A stretch of 64,000 nt of DNA. It comes from Pseudomonas fluorescens (lineage in GTDB: Bacteria > Pseudomonadota > Gammaproteobacteria > Pseudomonadales > Pseudomonadaceae). The DNA is taken from NCBI RefSeq assembly GCF_003732425.1, contig NZ_MOBX01000015.1:452303-516302 (forward strand), read 5' to 3'. Positions 25,277-35,201 of the stretch are shown piece after piece (position 1 is the stretch's first letter; each line of letters opens with the position of its first letter). A program made the translations under genes and the position numbers. The notes under the pieces are model-generated. The model was given only the letters and a program-made list of their open reading frames with translations. It was not told where the DNA came from and made no database searches.

Positions 25277-25370
25277 TGTAGGAGCTGCCAAAGGCTGCGA
25301 TCTTTTGATGTTGGCGCTCAAGAGCCAGGTCAAAAGATCGCAGCCTCGTTTCACTCGACAGCTCCTACAT
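25277..25370. repeat. REP pair, GTAGGAGCTGCCGAAGGC family (diverged)
   Basis: ATGTAGGAGCTGCCAAAGGC opens and GCTCCTACAT closes the element. The second copy has changed bases (CAGCCTCGTTTCACTCGACA), so it is more decayed than its relatives. Confidence 0.78.
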
Positions 25371-25395
25371 AGCTTCTACACAGCAATTTTCAGGC

Positions 25396-25428
25396 AAAAA
25401 AAAACGGTGCACCGACCAAGCGCACCGT
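25396..25428 (-). terminator. Intrinsic terminator of zwf-pgl-eda
   Basis: On the minus strand ACGGTGC pairs with GCACCGT around a 9-11 base loop, followed by an uninterrupted run of eight T. It lies 38 bp beyond the eda stop. Confidence 0.8.
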
Positions 25429-25465
25429 AAAGCCGTAGAACACACAACGAAGTGTCTGGTAACAA

Positions 25466-26131
25466 TCAGTCCAGCAGCGCCAGTGCCTCAGCGGTGCATT
25501 CCTGAATACGGGCCCAGTCGCCGTTCTTGATCCACTCCGGATCAAGCATCCAGCTACCGCCCACGCACATGACATTTTTCAGCGCCATGTAGCTCTTGAT
25601 ATTGGCCGGGCCGACGCCGCCAGTCGGGCAGAATTTCACTTCGCCGAACGGACCGCCGAGGGCTTTGATTGCCGCCACGCCACCGCTGACTTCAGCCGGG
25701 AACAGCTTGAAGCGGCGATAACCCAGACCGTAGCCTTCCATGATGCCGGAGGCGTTGCTGATGCCCGGCAACAGCGGAATCGGGCTGTCGACACTGGCTT
25801 CGAGCAGGTCACGGGTGATGCCCGGCGTGACGATGAACTGCGAGCCAGCGGCTTCGGCTGCCGCGAGCATGTTGCGATCGAGCACGGTGCCGGCACCGGT
25901 CATCAGTTCCGGGCGCTGGTCGCGCAGGATCTGGATGGCCTTGAGACCGAACTGCGAACGCAGAGTCACTTCCAGCGCGGTCAGGCCACCGGCAGCCAGA
26001 GCGTCGGCCAGGGGCAGCACGTCCTGTTCGCGAGCGATGGTGATCACCGGCAGGATCCGCGCCTTGGCGCAGAGGCTGTCGATCAGGGCAACTTTGTCCG
26101 CCATGGAAACGGTCGGGGATGGGGTTGTCAT
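25466..26131 (-). CDS. eda: KHG/KDPG aldolase
   Basis: This 221-residue class I aldolase splits 2-keto-3-deoxy-6-phosphogluconate into pyruvate and glyceraldehyde-3-phosphate, the last Entner-Doudoroff step. Signature segments are LPVITIAREQDVLPLADALAAGG, ALEVTLRS (catalytic Glu), GAGTVLDRNMLAAAEAAGSQFIVTPG, the Schiff-base Lys in RRFKLFPAEVSGG, and FCPTGGVGPANI. The ATG at 26131 has AAGGA 9 bases upstream. An alternative ATG at 26152 would overlap the pgl stop as ATGA. It is third in zwf-pgl-eda. Confidence 0.95.
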   Translation of the reverse strand: MTTPSPTVSMADKVALIDSLCAKARILPVITIAREQDVLPLADALAAGGLTALEVTLRSQFGLKAIQILRDQRPELMTGAGTVLDRNMLAAAEAAGSQFIVTPGITRDLLEASVDSPIPLLPGISNASGIMEGYGLGYRRFKLFPAEVSGGVAAIKALGGPFGEVKFCPTGGVGPANIKSYMALKNVMCVGGSWMLDPEWIKNGDWARIQECTAEALALLD

Positions 26132-26148
26132 AGCGGCTGTTCCTTGGC

Positions 26149-26848
26149 TCATGGGCACCAGTAAATCTCTAACGTAGGTTGCAGAAACGCGCGCACCGGC
26201 ATGGCGGCGACGTCGTCGGATGCCAGTGCGGCATTCAGGGTGGTCAGTTTCGACTGACCGGAAATCGACAGAATCTTGTGTTTCGCCGAGGCCAGCAGCG
26301 CACGGCTCATGCTCAGGCGCTGACGCGGCACGCTCGGCGCCAGCATCGGCCAGCAACGGCGGGTGCCATCGGCCTGCAACGCTTCGGCGAGGTTCGGGCT
26401 GTCGGGGAACAGCGACGCGGTGTGGCCGTCATCACCCATGCCCAGCACCAGCACATCAATCGGCGGCAATTCGGCGAGCAAGCGATCGGCCTGCTCGGCA
26501 GCCTGCTCGACGTTGGCCGCCGCGCTATAAAGGCTGAGGAACTGTGCCTTGGCCGCCGGGCCTTTGAGCAGGTATTGCTTGAGCAGACCGGCATTGCTGT
26601 CGGCGTGCTCAACCGGCACCCAGCGTTCGTCGGCGAGGGTCACGACGACCTTCGACCAGTCCAGTTCCTGCTTGGCCAGGTGCTGGAAAAACGCCACCGG
26701 ACTGCGACCACCAGACACCACCAGCACCGCGTTGCCGCGTGCAGCAATGGCATCGCTCAATTGTTTGGCGACGTTCAGCGCCAGACCTTCAGCCAAGAGC
26801 ACCGGGCTCTTGAATTCGTGGGCATTCACGCCCGCAGGCAGTTGCACA

Positions 26849-26862
<14 letters not shown>
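26149..26862 (-). CDS. pgl: 6-phosphogluconolactonase
   Basis: This 237-residue enzyme hydrolyses 6-phosphoglucono-lactone to 6-phosphogluconate. Family markers are LVVSGGRSPVAFFQHLAKQELDWSKVVVTLADERWVP (phosphate-binding SGG and DERWV), DSNAGLLKQYLL, and DVLVLGMGDDGHTASLFP (catalytic His). It overlaps zwf by 14 bp at its start and ends 17 bp before eda, so it is translationally linked within the operon. Confidence 0.94.
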
Positions 26863-28315
<1,453 letters not shown>

Positions 28316-28319
28316 GATG

Positions 28320-28330
28320 TTTGTTCTTTT
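28320..28330 (-). promoter_or_regulatory. A-rich Crc/Hfq motif ahead of zwf
   Basis: The sense strand reads AAAAGAACAAA directly before the zwf start and fits AANAANAA. It is one of eight such runs in sugar-gene leaders here. Confidence 0.5.
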
Positions 28331-28380
28331 ATCAAGTTAAGCTACAAATACCTTTTTTCAAGGCATCACTCAAGGGAAAA

Positions 28381-28396
28381 TGTAGTAATAACCACA
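28381..28396. promoter_or_regulatory. Putative HexR operator between zwf and hexR
   Basis: TGTAGTAATAACCACA is an imperfect palindrome close to the gamma-proteobacterial HexR consensus (TGTA-rich arms facing each other). It lies in the divergent zwf/hexR control region. HexR is known to release DNA on binding KDPG. Confidence 0.7.
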
Positions 28397-28532
28397 ACAT
28401 TTTCGCAAAATACAGATTCCGAGTGGTGGTCGGTCGGAGCCATCAGTAGGATAGGCCACCGTTACGGGCCATATCAAAGGCCCAATTTGCATAGCCCGGC
28501 GCACCTTTGCGTCGGTGAATCAGGAATTCCAT

Positions 28533-29402
28533 ATGGACCGCGTGCGAAATTTACTGGAACAGATCCAGAGTCGCCTTGAAGAGCTGAACAAGGCCGAACG
28601 TAAGGTCGCCGAGGTGATCCTGCTCAACCCGCAGCAGGCCACCCGCTTCAGCATCGCCGCCCTCGCCCAGGCGGCTTCGGTGAGCGAACCGACGGTCAAC
28701 CGTTTCTGCCGCTCGTTCGGTGTCAGCGGCTATCCCGAACTCAAGCTGCAACTGGCCCAGAGCCTGGCCAGCGGTGCGGCGTATGTCAGCCGCGCGGTCG
28801 AGGCTGACGACAATCCCGAGGCGTACACGCAGAAGATTTTCGGCAGCGCCATCGCTTCGCTGGACAGTGCGTGTCAGGCGCTGGACCCGAACCTGATCAG
28901 CCGCGCTGTCGACCTGTTGATTCAGGCGCGGCAGATCCACTTCTTCGGTCTCGGCGCTTCGGCACCGGTGGCTTTGGATGCGCAGCACAAGTTCTTCCGC
29001 TTCAACCTCGCCGTCACCGCGCACGCCGATGTGCTGATGCAGCGGATGATTGCGTCGGTGGCGCACACCGGTGAGTTGTTCGTGATCATTTCCTACACCG
29101 GTCGCACCCGTGAGCTGGTCGAGGTGGCGCGCATTGCTCGCGAGAACGGCGCTTCGGTGTTGGGTTTGACGGCGGAGAATTCACCGCTGGCCAAGGCGAG
29201 TACGCTGAGCCTGAATATTCCGTTGCCGGAAGACACCGACATTTATATGCCGATGACTTCGCGGATCATTCAGCTGACGGTGCTGGATGTGTTGGCGACC
29301 GGGATGACGTTGCGTCGTGGCGTGGATTTCCAGCCGCATCTGCGCAAGATCAAAGAGAGCTTGAATGCCAGCCGGTATCCGGTTGGGGATGAATTTAACT
29401 AA
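28533..29402 (+). CDS. hexR: RpiR-family repressor HexR
   Basis: This 289-residue regulator has an RpiR-type N-terminal helix-turn-helix (MDRVRNLLEQIQSRLEELNKAERKVAEVILLNPQQATRFSIAALAQAASVSEPTVNRFCRSFGV) and a C-terminal SIS sugar-phosphate domain (IHFFGLGASAPVALDAQHKF; VIISYTGRTRELVEVARIARENGASVLGLT). In Pseudomonas it represses zwf-pgl-eda, edd-glk and gap until KDPG accumulates. I chose the ATG at 28533, preceded by AGGAATTCC. HexR-like palindromes occur at 28381, 43407 and 43469. Confidence 0.94.
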   Translation: MDRVRNLLEQIQSRLEELNKAERKVAEVILLNPQQATRFSIAALAQAASVSEPTVNRFCRSFGVSGYPELKLQLAQSLASGAAYVSRAVEADDNPEAYTQKIFGSAIASLDSACQALDPNLISRAVDLLIQARQIHFFGLGASAPVALDAQHKFFRFNLAVTAHADVLMQRMIASVAHTGELFVIISYTGRTRELVEVARIARENGASVLGLTAENSPLAKASTLSLNIPLPEDTDIYMPMTSRIIQLTVLDVLATGMTLRRGVDFQPHLRKIKESLNASRYPVGDEFN

Positions 29403-29412
29403 AGATCAAAAG

Positions 29413-29590
29413 CCCCTCACCCCAGCCCTCTCCCGTAGGGAGAGGGAGCCGACCGAGGTGAATAACGCTATACATCGACCTGAAACACCGAGTCGATTAT
29501 GGATTCAACGTCATTCGTTCAGGTCGGTGAATCTCTCGAACATCCCCCATTCGGTCCCCTCTCCCCCCGGGAGCGGGCTAGGGTGAGGGG
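29413..29590. repeat. REP pair, CCCTCACCCCAGCCCTCTCCC family
   Basis: CCCCTCACCCCAGCCCTCTC at the left and GAGCGGGCTAGGGTGAGGGG at the right bracket about 135 bp, between the convergent hexR and mutarotase genes. Confidence 0.85.
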
Positions 29591-29610
29591 CTACGATATG
29601 TCTGACACAC

Positions 29611-30486
29611 TCAAGCAGCCGCCCACGCCTGCAAACTCAGATGCGCCTTCTCCCCCGGCGCCAGGTGCAGGCTGTCGGTGCCACCCGCCGCCGCTTCCAC
29701 GCAGACAAACTCCGAAATCTCGTCCCACGTCACGCCCAACAACGGCCGCGCCCCGGGATGCCACACCACCGTGTCGGCACTGTCACCGGTATCAATGCAC
29801 AACTCGCGCTGCCAAGCGTGATCTTTCAACTGCAATTCGCCGTCATGCTGGAACACCCGCTGACAGCCGCCATCGACCCGCAACTCGCCTTCCTGCTGGC
29901 AAATCTGCCGGTTCAACTGGTCATAACCCTGCGCGCCTTCAAGCCCAGACAGCGCTATCTCACCGACATCGCCAATACGCCAGTAAGCATGCAAAGCCTG
30001 GCTCAACTGGCACGGCATGTCGTCCTGATGCTCGGTACTCAGGCGTAATTCCATGCGTTCGCCCAGATGCGCATGCAGGTCAACCTGCCAGTCGCATAGC
30101 TGCAATTGCCAGTGCAGGCGCACGCCATCTTCGGCGGTGCTGCTGTCGAGCAGCTTCCAGTCGAGCAGTCGCGCCCACCCATGCGATGGCCAGGCGTTTT
30201 CGCTTGGATGACGGCCATACCATGGCCAGCACACCGGCACGCCACCCCGGATGGCGCCAACATGCGGCCACTTCGCCGCACACCACAACCACGGTTTTTG
30301 CCCTCGCGGCTGAAAGTGCAGCAACTGCGCGCCCTGACGACTGAACACCGCCTGACACAGCGGATGATCGATCACCAACACGTCGCGCATCTGATAGCGC
30401 TCCCAGGCGAACACCGGTTGCTCGCGCAGGGACTTGAAGAAGCGTTGTAGCGGATGCTCATGCATTTGCCACGGTTCCGAATTCAT
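29611..30486 (-). CDS. D-hexose-6-phosphate mutarotase (YeaD-like aldose-1-epimerase)
   Basis: This 291-residue beta-sandwich enzyme interconverts alpha and beta anomers of glucose-6-phosphate, supplying the beta form to Zwf. The YeaD-group block is visible: AVFSRQGAQLLHFQPRGQKPWLW, IRGGVPVCWPWYGRHPSENAWPSHGWAR (substrate Arg and catalytic-region His), QALHAYWRIGDVGEIALSGLEG, and VVWHPGARPLLGVTWDEISEFVCVEAA (catalytic Glu). An in-frame Met eight codons in is an alternative start. It is downstream of oprB beyond a terminator. Confidence 0.9.
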   Translation of the reverse strand: MNSEPWQMHEHPLQRFFKSLREQPVFAWERYQMRDVLVIDHPLCQAVFSRQGAQLLHFQPRGQKPWLWCAAKWPHVGAIRGGVPVCWPWYGRHPSENAWPSHGWARLLDWKLLDSSTAEDGVRLHWQLQLCDWQVDLHAHLGERMELRLSTEHQDDMPCQLSQALHAYWRIGDVGEIALSGLEGAQGYDQLNRQICQQEGELRVDGGCQRVFQHDGELQLKDHAWQRELCIDTGDSADTVVWHPGARPLLGVTWDEISEFVCVEAAAGGTDSLHLAPGEKAHLSLQAWAAA

Positions 30487-30510
30487 CTGTTACGGGCTGC
30501 GCCAGCCCTC

Positions 30511-30540
30511 AAAAAAAAGCGGACAGCCTTGGCTGTCCGC
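30511..30540 (-). terminator. Intrinsic terminator after oprB
   Basis: On the minus strand GCGGACAGCC-AA-GGCTGTCCGC is followed by eight T. It lies between the oprB stop (30579) and the mutarotase start, so the mutarotase gene needs read-through or its own promoter. Confidence 0.88.
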
Positions 30541-30578
30541 AAATATGCGCACATAGAGAGGAGCTTATCGCAGACGCG

Positions 30579-31928
30579 TCAGAACGTAGACTGAATTTTC
30601 AGACCCGCGACCAATGCGTTGTCCACTTCATCCACACCACCCGGGTGAGTGATGTACTGCAGGTTAGGACGTACGGTCAGCCAGTTGGTGACGTGGAAGC
30701 CGTAGTTGATCTCGTAGTTGTATTCAGTTTCACGAATCGGCGAGAACACCGGGTTGTCGTAATCCGAAACCCCGTTGGAAGCGTTCAGCAGCTCGGCGTT
30801 TTTCTTCACGTCATCGTTAACGTGGATACGCGCCGCACCGATACCGACGTCATCCTTCGGACGCGCGTCGAACGGGCCTTTGTAGACAAACATCACCGAC
30901 TGGTAGTTGTCGATGAAGTTGGTGTCCTTGTCGTGGAACGTGGCGTTGGCGGCGATATTCAGACCGCGAGAAGCATCACCGTTGTGGCTGGTGAGTTGCT
31001 GTTGCGCCACGAACCAGTAGCCGCTTTTGCTGCTGTGGGTTTTGTACGCGTCGCCAGTAGTAGCAGCGTCGAAACCGTTGACGTCTTCACGAACGTCGTC
31101 GGCATCCGCCGTGCTCTTGTAGTAACCGACGCGGTATTCGCCCGGCAGGCTGTTGACCTTCGGCGACCAGACCAGCTCGACCGGAAGAACGGTACCTTTG
31201 GTGCCGCTGCCGCTGAGCTTGAAGCCGTTGCCGTGTTCCAGCTGCGACGGGTTCTGGTTGTACGCACCGATTTGCGCGTAGAGCTCGTCGTTGATGTTGT
31301 ACTTCACGCGGATCGCGGCCTGGCTGACCGGCCAGTTGTACCAGATGTTGGTTGCCCAGTTACCCACTTGCGAACCGCAGAACGCCAGGTTCTGGAAGTC
31401 GCACGGGAAGGTGTTGAAGTCTTCGCCTTCACCGAAGTAACCGGCCTTGACGTCGAGTTTGTTGTCGAAGAACTGGTGCTGAATCCACAACTGGGTCAGA
31501 CGCACCATGTGGCCACGGCCGTAAACTTCTTGCGAGGAACTGAGAGTGCCGGCACGTGGATCGCCAACGCGGTCGTTGGAGATGTTGTAACCGTTACGGT
31601 TGGTCAGCTGGATCTTCGCCTGGGTGTTATCCCAGCCCCACAGCTTTTGCAGATCGAGTGCCACGCCCAGACCGAACTGGTCTGCGTAACGCGCGGTCTT
31701 GTCGTCGTTGTAGCCACCGTTCAGGTTGCCACCGACTTCCCCAACGTAGTCAGCCTTGATGTCGATACCCTGCTCGATCAGCTTGGTACGCTCGCCACCC
31801 CAGTCGCCGGTCATCCATTTCGAATCGGAACTGAAGGCATCCGCTGCCATGGCGTTACCGGCCAGCACCAAGGCCGCCGCAGCCGACACTTGGCAGATCA
31901 ACCGAGCATTGACGTGTTGCTTTTTCAT
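30579..31928 (-). CDS. oprB: Carbohydrate-selective porin OprB
   Basis: This 449-residue outer-membrane beta-barrel has a cleavable signal peptide (MKKQHVNARLICQVSAAAALVLAGNAMA). The OprB pattern includes WMTGDWGGERTKLIEQGIDIKADYVGEVGGNLNGG at the mature N-terminus and a C-terminal GFHVTNWLTVRPNLQYITHPGG...AGLKIQSTF ending in Phe. It admits glucose and other sugars to the periplasm for GtsA. Its leader has an AATAACAATAAA motif. It is downstream of gtsD, separated by a REP-like pair. Confidence 0.94.
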   Translation of the reverse strand: MKKQHVNARLICQVSAAAALVLAGNAMAADAFSSDSKWMTGDWGGERTKLIEQGIDIKADYVGEVGGNLNGGYNDDKTARYADQFGLGVALDLQKLWGWDNTQAKIQLTNRNGYNISNDRVGDPRAGTLSSSQEVYGRGHMVRLTQLWIQHQFFDNKLDVKAGYFGEGEDFNTFPCDFQNLAFCGSQVGNWATNIWYNWPVSQAAIRVKYNINDELYAQIGAYNQNPSQLEHGNGFKLSGSGTKGTVLPVELVWSPKVNSLPGEYRVGYYKSTADADDVREDVNGFDAATTGDAYKTHSSKSGYWFVAQQQLTSHNGDASRGLNIAANATFHDKDTNFIDNYQSVMFVYKGPFDARPKDDVGIGAARIHVNDDVKKNAELLNASNGVSDYDNPVFSPIRETEYNYEINYGFHVTNWLTVRPNLQYITHPGGVDEVDNALVAGLKIQSTF

Positions 31929-31943
31929 CCCTACATCCTCGTC

Positions 31944-31955
31944 TTTATTGTTATT
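31944..31955 (-). promoter_or_regulatory. A-rich Crc/Hfq motif ahead of oprB
   Basis: The sense strand reads AATAACAATAAA, 16 bases before the oprB start. It matches AANAANAA. Confidence 0.6.
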
Positions 31956-32038
31956 AACTGTTTTTATCTAACGCGGTTTACATAAAGTGCGATGGATAAC
32001 AGGCCATCCACCGCGTGCTCCTTTTTAGAATCCGATCC

Positions 32039-32125
32039 CTGTGGGAGCTGGCCTGCCGGCGATTGCATCGACTCGGTTCGACGACAAACCGAGTTGCCTG
32101 CATCGCTGGCAGGCCAGCTCCCACA
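32039..32125. repeat. REP pair, GGGAGCTGGCCTGCCGGCGA variant
   Basis: CTGTGGGAGCTGGCCTGCCG and the inverse GCAGGCCAGCTCCCACA bracket about 50 bp. A palindrome (ACTCGGTTCGACGACAAACCGAGT) lies in the spacer. It stands between gtsD and oprB. Confidence 0.8.
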
Positions 32126-32150
32126 TGACCGCATTCCAGCATTGATCTGT

Positions 32151-33311
32151 TTACCGGCCTTTGAATTGCGCCACGTTCGCAGACCGCGCTTCGGTCTGCG
32201 CCTGGCCCGCAACGCCCAGACGCTCGCCCGTGTTGGCATCGAACAACAGCACTTTCGACGGATCGAATTGCAGCGTCAGGTTCTCGCCCACCTGCGGTGC
32301 CACGTCCGGCGCCAAGCGGCAGCAGACTTTGGTTTCATTGAGGTTGACGAACACCAGGGTGTCCGGACCGGTCGGCTCGGTGACTTGCACTTCGGCGCGA
32401 ATGCTTGGCAGGCCATTGCCCTCGCCGTTGGCTAGTACGATCTGTTCCGGGCGCAGGCCGAGGATCACTTCGCGATCTTCAAGCCCGGCGTCCTGCATGC
32501 TCATCGGCAACTCGCAGCGAGCCTGGCCGCTGTCGAGCAGCGCCAGCAGACGGCCGTCCTTGCGCTGCAGGCGCAGCGGGATGAAGTTCATCGGCGGCGA
32601 ACCGATGAAGCTCGCCACGAACAGGTTGGCCGGGTCGTTGTAGATCTCTTTCGGCGTGCCGAACTGCTGGATGATGCCGTCCTTCATCACCGCAACCTTG
32701 TCGCCCAGGGTCATCGCTTCGATCTGGTCGTGGGTCACGTAGACCGTGGTGGTCTTCAGGCGCTGGTGCATCAGTTTCATTTCGGTGCGCATCTCGACGC
32801 GCAGCTTGGCGTCGAGGTTGGACAGCGGTTCGTCGAACAGATAAATCTTCGGCCGCCGTGCCAGGGCACGGCCCATTGCCACACGCTGTTGCTGACCACC
32901 GGAGAGCTGACCCGGCTTGCGGTTCAGCAGGTGTTCGATCTGCAGCAGCTTGGCCACACGCGCGACTTCTTCATCGATCGCCGACTGCGGCATCTTGCGG
33001 ATCTTCAGACCGAATTCAATGTTCTCGCGCACGCTCATGGTCGGGTACAGCGCGTAGGACTGGAACACCATGGCGATGTCACGATCCTTCGGGCTCATGC
33101 CGCTGACGTCCTGATCACCGATCATGATCGCGCCGCCGGTGATGGTTTCCAGACCGGCGATGCAGTTCATCAGGGTCGACTTGCCGCAGCCCGACGGGCC
33201 GACCAGGATCAGGAACTCACCGTCCTTGATCGACAGTTCGATGTTCTTCAAGGTGTCCGGCAGGCCGGCACCGTAGGTCTTGTTGACGTTGCGAAGTTCG
33301 AGCGTTGCCAT
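32151..33311 (-). CDS. gtsD: Glucose ABC importer ATPase GtsD (UgpC/MalK type)
   Basis: This 386-residue ATPase energises sugar import. It has Walker A GPSGCGKST (about residues 37-45), Q-loop MVFQSYALYPTMSV, signature LSGGQQQRVAMGRALARRP, Walker B IYLFDEPLSNLDA, and the H-loop VYVTHDQIEAMTLGD. A C-terminal TOBE/regulatory domain (GLRPEQIVLANGEG...) is typical of MalK-like subunits. It is the last gene of gtsABCD, starting 2 bp past the gtsC stop. Confidence 0.94.
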   Translation of the reverse strand: MATLELRNVNKTYGAGLPDTLKNIELSIKDGEFLILVGPSGCGKSTLMNCIAGLETITGGAIMIGDQDVSGMSPKDRDIAMVFQSYALYPTMSVRENIEFGLKIRKMPQSAIDEEVARVAKLLQIEHLLNRKPGQLSGGQQQRVAMGRALARRPKIYLFDEPLSNLDAKLRVEMRTEMKLMHQRLKTTTVYVTHDQIEAMTLGDKVAVMKDGIIQQFGTPKEIYNDPANLFVASFIGSPPMNFIPLRLQRKDGRLLALLDSGQARCELPMSMQDAGLEDREVILGLRPEQIVLANGEGNGLPSIRAEVQVTEPTGPDTLVFVNLNETKVCCRLAPDVAPQVGENLTLQFDPSKVLLFDANTGERLGVAGQAQTEARSANVAQFKGR

Positions 33312-33313
33312 GA

Positions 33314-34159
33314 TTACCCCTTGACTGCGCCGGCTGTCAGCCCGCGCACGAAATACTTGCCTGCGACCACATAGACCAGCAGGGTCGGCAGGCCGGCGAT
33401 CATCGCCGCTGCCATATCAACGTTGTATTCCTTGGCGCCGGTGCTGGTGTTGACCAGGTTGTTCAGCGCCACCGTGATCGGTTGCGAATCACCGCTGGAG
33501 AACACCACACCGAACAGGAAGTCGTTCCAGATCTGGGTGAACTGCCAGATCAGGCAAACCATGATGATCGGCGTCGACATCGGCAGAATGATGCGGCGGA
33601 AAATCGTGAAGAAACCCGCGCCGTCCAGGCGTGCAGCTTTCACCAGCGCATCCGGAATGCTCACGTAGTAGTTACGGAAGAACAGCGTGGTGAACGCCAG
33701 ACCGTAAACCACGTGGACAAACACCAGACCAGTAGTGGTGCTCGCCAGGCCCATCTTGCCGAGGGTGAACGAGGCCGGCAGCAGCACGGTCTGGAACGGC
33801 AGGAAGCAACCGAACAACAGCAGGCCGAAGAACAGCTGCGAACCGCGGAAGCGCCACATCGACAACACGTAACCGTTCAATGCACCAATCGCGGTGGAGA
33901 TGATCACCGCCGGAACAGTGATTTTGATCGAGTTCCAGAAGTACCCATCAACCGTGGCCCAGGCCTTGACCCAGCCGATGCCGCTGACCACGGTCGGCCA
34001 GCTCAACAGGTTGCCGGTGCTGATGTCTTCCGGGGTCTTGAAGCTGGTCAGCAACATGACCACCAGCGGCACCAGATAAAGCAGTACGGCGAGGATCAGC
34101 ACCGCGTAGATCGCGATGCGACTCAGGCTGATGGCAGGTTTGGCAGCGAGACTAGTCAT
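33314..34159 (-). CDS. gtsC: Glucose ABC importer permease GtsC
   Basis: This 281-residue inner-membrane permease has six membrane segments and the binding-protein-dependent EAA-loop pattern (DALVKAARLDGAGFFTIFRRIILPMSTPIIM, about residues 185-215). The N-terminal YLVPLVVMLLTSFKTPEDIS is typical of MalG-type subunits. It overlaps gtsB by 8 bp and stands 2 bp before gtsD. Confidence 0.94.
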   Translation of the reverse strand: MTSLAAKPAISLSRIAIYAVLILAVLLYLVPLVVMLLTSFKTPEDISTGNLLSWPTVVSGIGWVKAWATVDGYFWNSIKITVPAVIISTAIGALNGYVLSMWRFRGSQLFFGLLLFGCFLPFQTVLLPASFTLGKMGLASTTTGLVFVHVVYGLAFTTLFFRNYYVSIPDALVKAARLDGAGFFTIFRRIILPMSTPIIMVCLIWQFTQIWNDFLFGVVFSSGDSQPITVALNNLVNTSTGAKEYNVDMAAAMIAGLPTLLVYVVAGKYFVRGLTAGAVKG

Positions 34160-35060
34160 GACGCTTGGTCCTCAGCTCGGAGTACAGGTAAGGCACGATG
34201 ATCGCGAGGATCGCACCGAGCATCAGAATCGCACTGGCCGAGCCCATGCCCATCTGGCCGCGACTGAAGGTGAAGGAATACATGAACATCGCTGGCAGGT
34301 CGGAGGAATAACCCGGGCCACCGGCGGTCATTGCCGCGACGAGGTCGAAGCTCTTGATCGCGATGTGCGCCAGAATCATTACCGCACTGAAGAACACCGG
34401 GCGCAGGCTTGGCAGCACCACTTTCCAGTAGATCGTCGGCATGCTCGCGCCGTCGATTTGCGCGGCACGGATGATCGATTGATCGACGCCACGCAGGCCG
34501 GCGAGGAACATCGCCATGATAAAGCCAGAGGCTTGCCACACTGCGGCGATCACCAGGCAATAGACCACGCGATCCGGGTCGATCAGCCAGTCGAGACGGA
34601 AGCCTTCCCAGCCCCAGTCACGCAACAATTTGTCCAGGCCCATGCCCGGGTTGAGCAGCCATTTCCACGCAGTACCGGTGACGATCATCGAGAGCGCCAT
34701 CGGGTACAGGTAAATGGTGCGGATAAAGCCTTCGCGACGAATACGCTGGTCGAGGAACACCGCCAGCAACACACCGATCACCAAGGTGATACCGATGAAC
34801 ATACAGCCGAACACCGCGAGATTTTTGCTCGCGACCCACCAGCGATCGTTGTCGAACAACCGCGCGTATTGCGCCAGACCGGCCCACTTGTAGTTGGGCA
34901 GGAATGTCGAGGTGGTGAACGACAGAATGAACGTCCACAGGATGTAGCCATAGAAGCCCACCAGCACGATGAACATGCTCGGCGCCAGCACCAGTTTTGG
35001 CAGCCAGCGTTGCAATGCATCGAACGGCGAGGCCTTGCTGAACACAGCAACAGAACTCAT
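34152..35060 (-). CDS. gtsB: Glucose ABC importer permease GtsB
   Basis: This 302-residue MalF-type permease has about six membrane segments. EAA-like loop: QSIIRAAQIDGASMPTIYWKVVLPSLRPVFFSAVM. A periplasmic WTFILSFTTSTFLPNYKWAGLAQYARLFDNDRWW segment follows the first helix. It pairs with GtsC to form the channel. It is separated from gtsA by a 141-bp gap containing a REP pair, which can let the binding-protein mRNA be more stable than the permease mRNA. Confidence 0.94.
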   Translation of the reverse strand: MSSVAVFSKASPFDALQRWLPKLVLAPSMFIVLVGFYGYILWTFILSFTTSTFLPNYKWAGLAQYARLFDNDRWWVASKNLAVFGCMFIGITLVIGVLLAVFLDQRIRREGFIRTIYLYPMALSMIVTGTAWKWLLNPGMGLDKLLRDWGWEGFRLDWLIDPDRVVYCLVIAAVWQASGFIMAMFLAGLRGVDQSIIRAAQIDGASMPTIYWKVVLPSLRPVFFSAVMILAHIAIKSFDLVAAMTAGGPGYSSDLPAMFMYSFTFSRGQMGMGSASAILMLGAILAIIVPYLYSELRTKRHD

Positions 35061-35099
35061 GGGGAAATCCAGAACAGGGAATTAGGGTTGCAAACGGCC

Positions 35100-35191
35100 C
35101 TGTGGGAGCCAGCCTGCTGGCGATTGCGGTGTGTCAGCCGACGGATGTAGCAACTGACACAACGCCTTCGCGAGCAGGCTCGCTCCTACAG
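35100..35191. repeat. REP pair between gtsA and gtsB
   Basis: The first copy is CTGTGGGAGCCAGCCTGCTG (variant) and the second GCGAGCAGGCTCGCTCCTAC. The position inside the operon, just after the binding-protein gene, recalls the REP between E. coli malE and malF, which protects upstream mRNA. Confidence 0.85.
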
Positions 35192-35201
35192 GGTCCAAGG
35201 A

